A stretch of DNA of 23,627 nucleotides from the NCBI GenBank assembly GCA_938041705.1, contig CALISP010000165.1, forward strand, positions 1 to 23,627, written 5' to 3'. This document shows positions 6,725 to 14,567 of this stretch, piece after piece. The number at the start of each line of letters is the position of its first letter. Position 1 is the first letter of the stretch. A program made the position numbers and the translations under genes. The notes below the pieces were generated by a model. It was not told where the DNA came from. It ran no database searches and saw only the letters and a list, made by a program, of their open reading frames with translations. The DNA comes from an uncultured Cocleimonas sp. (lineage in GTDB: Bacteria; Pseudomonadota; Gammaproteobacteria; Thiotrichales; Thiotrichaceae).

Positions 6725-8947
6725 TTAGAACTGTTTACGAATTTCTTTTTTAATTTTTTCTTTGAGAATATCTTTAATATCACGTGAGCTGTTTCTATTT
6801 TGCGTAGTGTTTTGTTGAGTATTTCTATTAGGAGCAATTGTAAATGTTTGAACTGTTATCTCATTAGCGTTTATGTTTACAGCTTCGCTACCTGATAAAC
6901 CTTGGTAATTAATACTAATTGTATATCTTGCTGGTGGTAGATTGAATACGCCTGATGAAACTTTATTTGCACGAGCTACAATTTGTCCTGATGTATTGGT
7001 TACAACAAGGTTAGCCCTCACAGGGGTTCCGTTTTCGTCGACAATACGACTTTTTAATGTCCCTTTTATAGCCTGAAAGTCAGCATTATTAAAAGTTAAA
7101 CGAGTATTTTGATTTTGTCTTATATTAACTCGTTGATTACGTCTTTTATTATTATTTATAGCGGTAACAATATAAGAACCAACATCTAGTTTAAAATTAG
7201 CAGCTTGAACACTCGTTAATTCTACTATTTTTTCTCCGGATGATTTTGCAACAATAAAGTGTGTTTTGAGCGTATTTTGATTCACTCGTTGATTTCTTGC
7301 CGCTTGCATTGAAACATTTAGAAATCCAGTGGCAATTGCATTCGGTTTATTATTTGCTTGGACTGGCTTAGTAGTTATGTTTGAAGATTCTTTATTATTT
7401 TGAGTATTAGCTGTTTGATTAGGATTTACTAATAAAAATGTTTCGTTAATATTTTGATCTTTTGATACACGGATTGTTTTAACTGAATTATTTCTATTTT
7501 TAGCTCTTACCGTTACTTTATAAACTCCAGGGGCAAGTGAGAAATTTGCAGAATCAACATAGGTTCTTTTATCTAAATGTTTTCCTGCTGTAGTTTGAAT
7601 ATAAATATTAGATTTGATCGGCTTTTTGGTTAGTTCATCCTTAGCCACAATACTTAAAGTAACTGGTTTGTTATTTATGTTTTCTGGTTCGGTTGGAACC
7701 GGTGTTTCATTTTCAATAGGCTTAATGGTTACATTTTCATTAATTTGAGTGCCGTTATCTTGAGTATCTTCTTCTTTGGTGATCTCAGATTGTGGTAAAT
7801 CAAAACGGAAAATTTCATTTAGGGCCTGCCCAGCATTCACCCTTATTTTTTTGTTTGAAGTTCCATTAGGACCTATAACTTTAATATTATAATCCCCGAC
7901 CGCTAAAGATAGTTCAGTTTGAGTAGCTGCTTTTATATCTTGGATTACACTTCCGTTAACATTGGTAATGGTAATGTCAGCTCTTACAGGGTTACTCGAA
8001 TTAGTATCGAAAATCCTCACAAGTAATTTTCCTTGTTGAGCAGCTTGTTTAAGAATAAAAACAGTTTGTGTTGATTCACCTGCTTTTACTTCTACACTTC
8101 TAAAGTCTTTATTATTCCCACTATTAACACTTACCTTGTAAGTTCCCGTTTTAAGTTTAAATAAACTACTTTTGACGTTGTTTCTGGATGCAACTACTTC
8201 TCCATTGATTTTTTGAATTATAAAGTTTGCATTTATAATTTGATCATTCATTTTTGCAGATACTTGTAAAATTCCAGTTGAAGCAGGTGGTTCTAGTTCA
8301 AATGTCTGTTTTGCAGTGGAGTTAGCTCTAATAATCATGTAACGACTTTTTGTTAGCACGGGGATGATTTGATTAGTTGCTTCGTCAATTCTTGTTAAGG
8401 TCGTTTCAACTTTATACTGGCCAATAGGCAGACGGTAGGATGCATTGCTAACATTTTTACTTTCAGCAACTTTCACGTTTTTTTGATCAAATATGGTATA
8501 GCTAGCTTTCAAGTTTTGACTGTTATTTGGATTGATAGCATTAATTTCCATCATTCCATAAGTAATCGGTTTTTCATCTTTTGTTATAGCTTCTTCAGGT
8601 TGTCTTTCATCTTCTAGAACAGGCTTAATGATTTCTTGATTAGTAACACTCTGGTCTTTTTTTACAATAGGCGTGCTTACATCATTAGGTAGTTCAGCAT
8701 TTAGATCTCCAATGTTAGATGTATCCTGAGAATCATTATTGTTTTGATTATTGTTAGGGTTCAAGGTAATCGAAGGAGCGGAAATATCTTGAGAGTCTTT
8801 ATTAATTAATTGATCTTTATTGTCAGTTATTTTAGACAAAGGGTTATCTTTATCTAAAAGACTCATAGTGCCTATGATAGCCATTATAAGCACTACCCCA
8901 ATGATAATGCCTTTTAATAATTGTGACATACCGCCTGAACGACTCAT
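6725..8947 (-). CDS. Single-pass membrane protein with about six tandem beta-sandwich-like repeats
   Basis: I do not recognise a named family. The 740-residue product has a short cytoplasmic end, one hydrophobic helix (about residues 9-30, LLKGIIIGVVLIMAIIGTM), an Asn/Asp/Gln-rich linker (31-130), then about six degenerate repeats of 75-95 residues and a basic, Lys/Arg-rich tail (711-740). Each repeat has a beta-strand opening (G.L.V), a variable middle, a conserved F.L..G.Y.V turn (KTGTYKVSV, AVGDYNIKV, APGVYKVTV, DVGSYIVTA, PPARYTISI) and a closing strand ending in Q/E-T-F-x-L/I. This resembles carboxypeptidase-regulatory-like or Cna-B-like folds. With an uncleaved N-terminal anchor the repeats would lie in the periplasm. 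I chose the start at 8947, preceded by TAGGA at 8955-8959 with normal spacing; a longer frame to 9004 lacks this. It lies 131 bases upstream of the GGDEF/EAL gene on the same strand. Confidence 0.8.
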   Translation of the reverse strand: MSRSGGMSQLLKGIIIGVVLIMAIIGTMSLLDKDNPLSKITDNKDQLINKDSQDISAPSITLNPNNNQNNNDSQDTSNIGDLNAELPNDVSTPIVKKDQSVTNQEIIKPVLEDERQPEEAITKDEKPITYGMMEINAINPNNSQNLKASYTIFDQKNVKVAESKNVSNASYRLPIGQYKVETTLTRIDEATNQIIPVLTKSRYMIIRANSTAKQTFELEPPASTGILQVSAKMNDQIINANFIIQKINGEVVASRNNVKSSLFKLKTGTYKVSVNSGNNKDFRSVEVKAGESTQTVFILKQAAQQGKLLVRIFDTNSSNPVRADITITNVNGSVIQDIKAATQTELSLAVGDYNIKVIGPNGTSNKKIRVNAGQALNEIFRFDLPQSEITKEEDTQDNGTQINENVTIKPIENETPVPTEPENINNKPVTLSIVAKDELTKKPIKSNIYIQTTAGKHLDKRTYVDSANFSLAPGVYKVTVRAKNRNNSVKTIRVSKDQNINETFLLVNPNQTANTQNNKESSNITTKPVQANNKPNAIATGFLNVSMQAARNQRVNQNTLKTHFIVAKSSGEKIVELTSVQAANFKLDVGSYIVTAINNNKRRNQRVNIRQNQNTRLTFNNADFQAIKGTLKSRIVDENGTPVRANLVVTNTSGQIVARANKVSSGVFNLPPARYTISINYQGLSGSEAVNINANEITVQTFTIAPNRNTQQNTTQNRNSSRDIKDILKEKIKKEIRKQF

Positions 8948-9028
8948 AAAATATCCTATAAAAAACCGTTTTAGATGTTTGCTGCATTTGAATGGACTAT
9001 GCACCTTGCAGAATAATACAACATTTAT

Positions 9029-9054
9029 CTTGAAAAGTTTCCTTTAGACCATAC
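9029..9054 (+). promoter_or_regulatory. Probable heat-shock (sigma-32) promoter of htpG
   Basis: CTTGAAA at 9029-9035 matches the sigma-32 -35 consensus exactly. After 11 bases, GACCATAC at 9047-9054 matches the CCAT core of the CCCCATnT -10 element. The element lies about 60-90 bases upstream of htpG, a classical heat-shock gene, which supports the call. The -10 match is partial. Confidence 0.5.
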
Positions 9055-9057
9055 ATT

Positions 9058-9086
9058 TTGACAAACATTTATTACATTTTTATTAG
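9058..9086 (+). promoter_or_regulatory. Probable sigma-70 promoter of htpG
   Basis: TTGACA at 9058-9063 is a perfect -35 box. After exactly 17 bases, TATTAG at 9081-9086 matches the -10 consensus at four of six positions. It sits just downstream of the sigma-32-like element and 30 bases before the start codon, so basal and heat-induced transcription could use neighbouring sites. Confidence 0.5.
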
Positions 9087-9115
9087 TTAACTCAAGGTTT
9101 ATTAGGATATTTAAA

Positions 9116-11008
9116 ATGGCTGCAACTAAATCAAAAAAGCAAAACATGGAATTTCAAACTGAAGTAAACCAATTGCTCCAATTGATGATTCATTCACTTT
9201 ACTCAAACAAAGAAATATTTGTTAGAGAACTGGTATCAAATGCGTCTGACGCATGCGATAAATTACGTTTTGAAGCAATTTCAGATGACTCACTTTATGA
9301 AGGTGATCCTGAATTACGCATTGAAGTTGATTTTGATGCTGATGCAAATACCGTAACCATTAGTGATAATGGTATTGGTATGAACAGCGAGGAAGTTGTT
9401 AACAACATCGGAACTATCGCTAAATCCGGTACTAAGGAGTTTTTATCAAAACTATCTGGTGATGCTGCTAAAGATTCCAATTTGATTGGGCAATTTGGTG
9501 TAGGTTTTTATTCATCTTTTATTGTTGCGGATAAAGTTACTCTGACTACCAGACGTGCTGGCGATAAAAAAAATCAAGGTGTCATTTGGGAGTCGAATGG
9601 TGAAAACGGCTTTACATTAGAAGAAACCAATAAAGAAACTCATGGAACTGAAATAGTTTTACATTTAAAAGCAGAAGAAAAAGAGTTCGCTAATGAGTAT
9701 CGTTTACGTAATGTAATTTCTACTTACTCTGATCATATTCCATTACCTGTAAAGATGCGTAAGCAAGATGAAGAAGGAAAATTAACTGAAGAGTGGGAAG
9801 TAGTTAATAAAGCCAATGCGCTATGGACTGAATCAAAAAGTAATCTTAAAGATGAGGACTATCAAGAGTTTTATAAGCACATCGCTCATGATTGGGAGAA
9901 TCCTCTAGCATGGAGTCATAACCATGTTGAAGGTAAATTGGAATATAAGTCACTGCTGTATGTTCCTGCAAAGGCACCACATGACCTTTGGGAGCCAGAA
10001 CAAAAGAATGGCATTAAATTGTATGTTCAGCGTGTCTTTATTATGGATGATACTAAAAACTTAATGCCTCATTATTTGCGATTTGTACGTGGCGTTATTG
10101 ATTCTAGTGATTTACCTCTCAATGTTTCTCGTGAAATATTGCAAAGCAATCATGTTGTTGAATCTATGAAAAAAGCATCGGTAAAGAAAGTGCTGGGCTT
10201 ATTAGATAAAATGGCTAAGAACGAGGTTGAGGAGTATCAGAAGTTTTGGAATGAGTTCGGTCGCGCTTTAAAAGAAGGCCCTGGCGAAGATATGGGGAAC
10301 AAAGAGCAGATTGCTAAGTTATTACGTTTCTCGTCGAGTAAAGAAGATTCAACGGAAGAAAATGTAACACTTGAAGACTATGTCTCTCGTATGAAGGACG
10401 AACAAGAGCATATTTACTACATTACCGCAGAATCTTTTGCTGCAGCTAAGAACAGTCCACATTTGGAAGTTTTCCGTAAGAAGGAAATAGAGGTCTTATT
10501 ATTAAGTGATCGAGTTGATGAATGGCTTGTGAGTGGTCTTCAGGAATTTGATGGTAAAAAATTACAATCTGTTGCTAAAGGCGAGTTAGATCTAAGTAAA
10601 TTCGAAAGTGATGAAGATAAAGAAGAGCAAGAGAAAGTAGAAGAAAAAGCGAGCGGAATCATCAAACATCTTAAAGAGGTATTAGATGAAAAGGTTGAAG
10701 ATGTTCGTGTTTCTCATCGTTTAACTTCTTCCCCTTCTTGTATTGTGTTAAATGAACAAGATATGGCGCTCTATATGCAAACTCTAATGAAGCAAGCAGG
10801 GCATGATATGCCTAGTAATAAGCCAATATTAGAGATCAATCCTACACATCCTTTGATTGAACGAATGGAAGCGGAGACAGATGATGAGCAGTTTGCAGAT
10901 TGGGCAGCTATATTATTTGATCAAGCTTTACTTGCTGAGGGTGCTCAGCTTGAGGATCCTGCGGGGTTCGTAAATAAGTTGAATAAATTGATGTTGAAGA
11001 TGACTTAA
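9116..11008 (+). CDS. htpG: Molecular chaperone HtpG (bacterial Hsp90)
   Basis: HtpG is a cytoplasmic dimeric ATP-dependent chaperone that remodels client proteins late in folding, with DnaK. The 630 residues match the family (E. coli 624) and have no long charged eukaryotic-type linker. N-terminal GHKL ATPase motifs are in order: FVRELVSNASDACDKLRF near residues 39-56 (catalytic Glu and metal-ligand Asn), DNGIGM near 86-91, GTIAKSGTKEF near 99-109, IGQFGVGFYSSFIVAD near 126-141 and the late GTEIVLHLK strand. The middle domain carries the nucleotide-contacting Arg in LPLNVSREILQ near 338-348; the C-terminal dimerisation domain ends at LMLKMT. AGGA at 9104-9107 lies eight bases before the ATG. 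It has its own promoters and a strong terminator, so it is probably monocistronic and heat-induced. A parS-like 16-mer (10123-10138) is embedded in the NVSREI codons. Confidence 0.98.
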   Translation: MAATKSKKQNMEFQTEVNQLLQLMIHSLYSNKEIFVRELVSNASDACDKLRFEAISDDSLYEGDPELRIEVDFDADANTVTISDNGIGMNSEEVVNNIGTIAKSGTKEFLSKLSGDAAKDSNLIGQFGVGFYSSFIVADKVTLTTRRAGDKKNQGVIWESNGENGFTLEETNKETHGTEIVLHLKAEEKEFANEYRLRNVISTYSDHIPLPVKMRKQDEEGKLTEEWEVVNKANALWTESKSNLKDEDYQEFYKHIAHDWENPLAWSHNHVEGKLEYKSLLYVPAKAPHDLWEPEQKNGIKLYVQRVFIMDDTKNLMPHYLRFVRGVIDSSDLPLNVSREILQSNHVVESMKKASVKKVLGLLDKMAKNEVEEYQKFWNEFGRALKEGPGEDMGNKEQIAKLLRFSSSKEDSTEENVTLEDYVSRMKDEQEHIYYITAESFAAAKNSPHLEVFRKKEIEVLLLSDRVDEWLVSGLQEFDGKKLQSVAKGELDLSKFESDEDKEEQEKVEEKASGIIKHLKEVLDEKVEDVRVSHRLTSSPSCIVLNEQDMALYMQTLMKQAGHDMPSNKPILEINPTHPLIERMEAETDDEQFADWAAILFDQALLAEGAQLEDPAGFVNKLNKLMLKMT

Positions 11009-11026
11009 TAAAAATAAACATTGAAC

Positions 11027-11055
11027 AAAAAAAGGCGCATTTAGCGCCTTTTTTT
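11027..11055 (+). terminator. Rho-independent terminator after htpG
   Basis: GGCGC (11034-11038), a five-base loop ATTTA, and GCGCC (11044-11048) form a GC-rich stem, flanked by seven A and seven T residues that extend it and supply the U-tract. Because of the A-run on the left it can work in both directions, but on the minus strand the facing GGDEF/EAL gene ends at 11101, so it may end that transcript too. Confidence 0.93.
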
Positions 11056-11100
11056 GGTTATTAGTTAGTAATATGTACCTACTTGATTAGGAATTCATCT

Positions 11101-13491
11101 CTATTTGTTTATTAAAGATTTAGGTGATGACTCATCTGATTTGAATTTACTGAAAGAAATTATTTGCTTATCGTTACTTTCGATATGATTATTGTCATCC
11201 CAATCTTTTAATAGCTCTATAAACTCAGAAGAAACTAAAGGTTTAGAAAAGAAGTAACCTTGGCCATAATCACACCCTTCATTTGCCAGTATTTGACGTT
11301 GGGTTTCAGTTTCAATACCTTCAGCTATAACCTGGCATCCTAGCTTGTGGGCCATAATGATAATAGCCTGTATTAATACAAGGTCGTCAGAATCTTCAGC
11401 GAGATTTTGTACAAAAGATCTATCAATTTTTAGAAAGTCTATATCAAATTTCTTCAGATAAGATAATGAAGAATACCCTGTGCCAAAATCATCAATAGAG
11501 ATTTTTACATCCAAGTCTCTAAGGTTGTAGAGTTTGTTTTTAATAAAGTCATTAGACTCCATTAACACACTTTCTGTTATCTCTAGTGTTACATCCTCTC
11601 CTGATAATCCTGAAGTAATAATGTGACTGAACCAATCAGACACATTCATACCGTTCTTACCATATTGCAAGGGTGATGTATTGATGCTCATTTGGAAATC
11701 AGTCCCCAGTATTTCTTTTATTTTTACTGTTTCCGCTATAGATTTTTTGAAAACCCATTCACCAATATCAATTATTAAACCTGTTTCCTCAGCGAGTGGT
11801 ATAAAATTATCTGGAGGGATTAGTCCTCGTGTCGGATGATTCCAACGAATTAAGGCTTCTGCTTTTAGTATCTTATTTGTAGCTAAGTCAACAATGGGTT
11901 GATAATTCAGTTCAAATTGCTCTTTTTTTATTGCTGTTCTTAAATCTTTTATAGTGTTGTTACGAAGAATAATTTCACTCTTCATTGAGCTGGTAAAGAA
12001 TGAGAAACGGTTCTTTCCGAGTTTTTTTGAATGAAACATCGCTTGATCAGCATTATTAACTAGTTGTTCAGAGCTAGTTGCGTCGAATGGATAGGTAGTA
12101 ATACCTATGCTAACTGATGTATGAATTTCATTTTCTTCAAGGTAGAAAGTATCGCTCAAAGTGTTTTTAATTTTCTTTGCATACTGTTCAATATTACTTT
12201 TACTTTTGCTATTAGAAATGATGAGCATGAATTCATCACCACTTAATCTTGTAATCTTATCATTTACAGATAGACAATTAAGAATACGTTTTGCAGCATC
12301 AACAATTAATAAGTCTCCAACGCTATGTCCAAAGTTGTCATTGATTTCTTTAAAGCTATCAAAATCAAGTTGAAATAGAGAAAAAGAATTACCTGTTTTT
12401 TCAGCTTCTTTAATTTCCATAGCAAGTAACCTATAGAATTTACCCCGGTTTCCAAGCCCCGTTAAATGATCTTGATCAGCTTCTTTTTGAATTAATATTT
12501 GACTTAGTTTTAACTCGTTTTTTGTTTTTCTTAAACTTAACGACCATGCTAAAAGTATCAGTAGTAATGAAAAGAATGCAGCGGCCATTTTCACTATGGT
12601 ATCGGAGCTAATGTGTTGTTTAACCTCCATCCCAAACCAGTAGCTTGATAAAGCGTTTCGTGTGTTGATAGTGATTGAATCTAGGGTTTTTTGAAAAACA
12701 CTGAGTAATACCTTATTTCCTTTTCTAATGCCGATGCTATGATTACTTGAATATTCGGTTTCTCCGGAAAAGGATAAATTCTGATAACCAAATTTTTTGA
12801 TTAAATGACTCGCAGTAATAGCATTTCCAACATATGCATCTGCCATGTCTGAAGCAACTAAACTTAAGGCTAAATTAGTGTTTTCAACAGGTAATATTTC
12901 TATACTAGGGTATTTTTTTATTAGCTCATCTTGTGCAAAAGATCCTTCTTCAATTGCTACTTTATGACCTTTTAAGTTTTCCAATGATCGAACATATCCA
13001 TTACTTAAAGCATCACTTATGATAATGGTAGGGTTGATGGCGAATGGACTAGTAAAATCTAAAAATCTTTGTCTTTGTTTGGTATTTACTAGTGCGGAGA
13101 TAATATCTAATTCACCTGATTTAGCCATCTGCATGGTTTCATTCCAAGTGGCGTCCTTATCAATAATAAACTCAATATTAAGGCGATGTTCGATGATCCG
13201 CATGAAATCGGCACTAAAACCAATATATTCATCATCTTGTGAGATAGAGCCAAAGGGAGGGAAAGCTCGATCTATTCCCATCTTAATTTTTGAGTTTTGA
13301 CGTAACCATTTTTTTTCTTCAATGCTTAAATCTAATTTATAATTATTACTGTAAATCAGATGGTCAATATTATTGTGACTTAAGTTTGATGAGATATAGT
13401 GAGGCTTAAAATAAATAAACACCAATGCTGCAGTCAACACAAATAAAAGCAGGAGTGAAGGTAACTCTTTTTTGTTAGGAACTATCTGCAT
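11101..13491 (-). CDS. Periplasmic solute-sensor GGDEF/EAL protein
   Basis: The 796-residue protein begins with a membrane helix (about residues 11-29), followed by a periplasmic SBP_bac_3 (amino-acid-binding Venus-flytrap) domain of about residues 60-290 (IKMGIDRAFPPFG, GFSADFMRIIE, GELDIISALVNT, LKGHKVAIEEGSFAQDEL), a second membrane helix near 305-320, a GGDEF domain (about 340-500) and an EAL domain (about 515-770). The cyclase signature is SGDEF (417-421), a variant that can be active; no RxxD inhibitory site precedes it (SVND there). The EAL domain has E545-AL followed by IRW, INTSP, LEITES, DDFGTGYSSL, LKIDRSF, AEGIET and GQGYFFSKPL, so phosphodiesterase activity is likely. A small periplasmic ligand probably sets cellular c-di-GMP. 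Whether it makes, breaks or does both is not decided by sequence. The ATG at 13491 lacks a recognisable Shine-Dalgarno site. Confidence 0.92.
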   Translation of the reverse strand: MQIVPNKKELPSLLLLFVLTAALVFIYFKPHYISSNLSHNNIDHLIYSNNYKLDLSIEEKKWLRQNSKIKMGIDRAFPPFGSISQDDEYIGFSADFMRIIEHRLNIEFIIDKDATWNETMQMAKSGELDIISALVNTKQRQRFLDFTSPFAINPTIIISDALSNGYVRSLENLKGHKVAIEEGSFAQDELIKKYPSIEILPVENTNLALSLVASDMADAYVGNAITASHLIKKFGYQNLSFSGETEYSSNHSIGIRKGNKVLLSVFQKTLDSITINTRNALSSYWFGMEVKQHISSDTIVKMAAAFFSLLLILLAWSLSLRKTKNELKLSQILIQKEADQDHLTGLGNRGKFYRLLAMEIKEAEKTGNSFSLFQLDFDSFKEINDNFGHSVGDLLIVDAAKRILNCLSVNDKITRLSGDEFMLIISNSKSKSNIEQYAKKIKNTLSDTFYLEENEIHTSVSIGITTYPFDATSSEQLVNNADQAMFHSKKLGKNRFSFFTSSMKSEIILRNNTIKDLRTAIKKEQFELNYQPIVDLATNKILKAEALIRWNHPTRGLIPPDNFIPLAEETGLIIDIGEWVFKKSIAETVKIKEILGTDFQMSINTSPLQYGKNGMNVSDWFSHIITSGLSGEDVTLEITESVLMESNDFIKNKLYNLRDLDVKISIDDFGTGYSSLSYLKKFDIDFLKIDRSFVQNLAEDSDDLVLIQAIIIMAHKLGCQVIAEGIETETQRQILANEGCDYGQGYFFSKPLVSSEFIELLKDWDDNNHIESNDKQIISFSKFKSDESSPKSLINK

Positions 13492-13745
13492 GTTGGGGTT
13501 TTTATAATTTTTATTTTATGTGGTTTGTTACTTACACATATTATCAAAAACTCCTGAACCTAAACTGAATAACCCTTATTGAAATGGTTTAATTGTTAGA
13601 ACCAATAATCATTTCTTCGTTATTTTAGAAAGTAAGTTTCATGCTGATTTATAGTTTGTCTTTGAATATAAAAATTCTCCGCACATCTAAGAATTTCTAT
13701 TTTCTTATTATATAATAGTTGAGCAGAAATAATAAATTACCAAGA

Positions 13746-13780
13746 TATGATTCAGCTTATAAGAACAAAGCTGAATCATA
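13746..13780 (-). terminator. Perfect 13-bp hairpin downstream of slyD
   Basis: TATGATTCAGCTT (13746-13758) and AAGCTGAATCATA (13768-13780) are perfect inverted repeats around a nine-base loop. The hairpin begins 12 bases past the slyD stop codon on the minus strand, the usual place for a terminator or 3' stabilising stem. It is followed by TCTTGGTAATTTATT, which is not a clean U-tract. Nothing else is recognisable between 13492 and 13745. Confidence 0.6.
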
Positions 13781-13791
13781 TAGGTATAGGA

Positions 13792-14289
13792 TTAACTATG
13801 ATCGTGACCACAGCCGCCTTCCATATGAGGATGACCATGAGAGATTTCGTCTTCAGTAGCATCTCTCACATCTAATACAGTAACGTCAAAGTGAAGTGTT
13901 TCGCCCGCTAAAGGATGATTTGCATCTATCTTTATAGTATCCCCTTCAACATCAGCAATAGATATAATTTGAGTACCCTGTGCTGTTTGTGCATGAAATT
14001 GTGCTCCAGCTACAAGTTCGTCTTCAGGAATTCCTTCAAACATGGTGCGAGGAACAGCCTCAGTTAGGGTTGCATCTCTCTCACCGTAAGCATCTTCTGG
14101 AGCGACGATTAAATTAAAACTGTCATCTGTAGATTTGCTTTCTAGCGCATTTTCCAATCCTTTAATGATGCCGCCGGTACCATGCATATATAGAAAAGGG
14201 TGATCTTTGTCTGCTTGATCAAGAATTTGACCATCATCATTTTTTAAAGTGTAACCAAGTGAAGCAATTTTGTTGTTGCTGATTTTCAT
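13792..14289 (-). CDS. slyD: FKBP-type peptidyl-prolyl isomerase SlyD
   Basis: SlyD is a cytoplasmic prolyl cis-trans isomerase and chaperone whose C-terminal tail binds nickel and supplies hydrogenase maturation in some bacteria. The 165-residue protein has the FKBP core interrupted by the insert-in-flap domain: GYTLKNDDGQILDQAD near 12-27, FLYMHGTGGIIKGLENAL near 32-49, APEDAYGERD near 63-72 followed by the flap domain (PRTMFEGIPEDELVAGAQFHAQT), and NHPLAGETLHFDVTVLDV near 124-141. The tail HGHPHMEGGCGHDHS carries five His and one Cys: a metal-binding tail, but shorter than the roughly 45-residue tail of E. coli SlyD. The start at 14289 fits the family N-terminus; upstream there is only a weak ribosome-binding site (CGGT). 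It reads away from waaA. Confidence 0.95.
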   Translation of the reverse strand: MKISNNKIASLGYTLKNDDGQILDQADKDHPFLYMHGTGGIIKGLENALESKSTDDSFNLIVAPEDAYGERDATLTEAVPRTMFEGIPEDELVAGAQFHAQTAQGTQIISIADVEGDTIKIDANHPLAGETLHFDVTVLDVRDATEDEISHGHPHMEGGCGHDHS

Positions 14290-14330
14290 AAAAAATACCG
14301 TTTGAAATTTGTAAATTAAAAATTAAAGAA

Positions 14331-14357
14331 GGATGTTTTGTTAAATACAAAACAACC
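14331..14357. other. Hairpin in the slyD-waaA divergent gap
   Basis: GTTTTGT (14335-14341) and ACAAAAC (14347-14353) pair around a TAAAT loop; adding T/A and GG/CC outside one mismatch extends the stem to ten paired bases of eleven. It lies 42-68 bases upstream of the slyD start, so it would be in the slyD leader if transcription begins further upstream. It may be an attenuator or an operator. The remainder of the gap to the waaA start shows nothing I can name. Confidence 0.4.
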
Positions 14358-14567
14358 CTAGTCATTTAAACGGTCGCAGTCTGCCATAAATTTAACTGGA
14401 CTTATAGTGCTACATCGATAACTTTAATTGAGTTATATCATTTTTTTAAACAAAGTAAATATTGTGATATTTATGCGAAAACAATTCAGCCTTAAATATT
14501 CTCATTGTTTATTGCCATGCTATTGCTATGTTATTCTTCGGTTTTTAAATCAATAGGGTTCACAGGA

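Noticed and set aside
8820..9047. Plus-strand 75-codon ORF overlapping the start of the repeat-protein gene
   Set aside because: Antisense to the membrane helix and linker codons and across the divergent promoter region; no ribosome-binding site.
14505..14567. Longer N-terminus for the Kdo transferase from TTG 14505
   Set aside because: No ribosome-binding site before 14505; TAGGG at 14554-14558 fits the ATG at 14568 and the family N-terminus.
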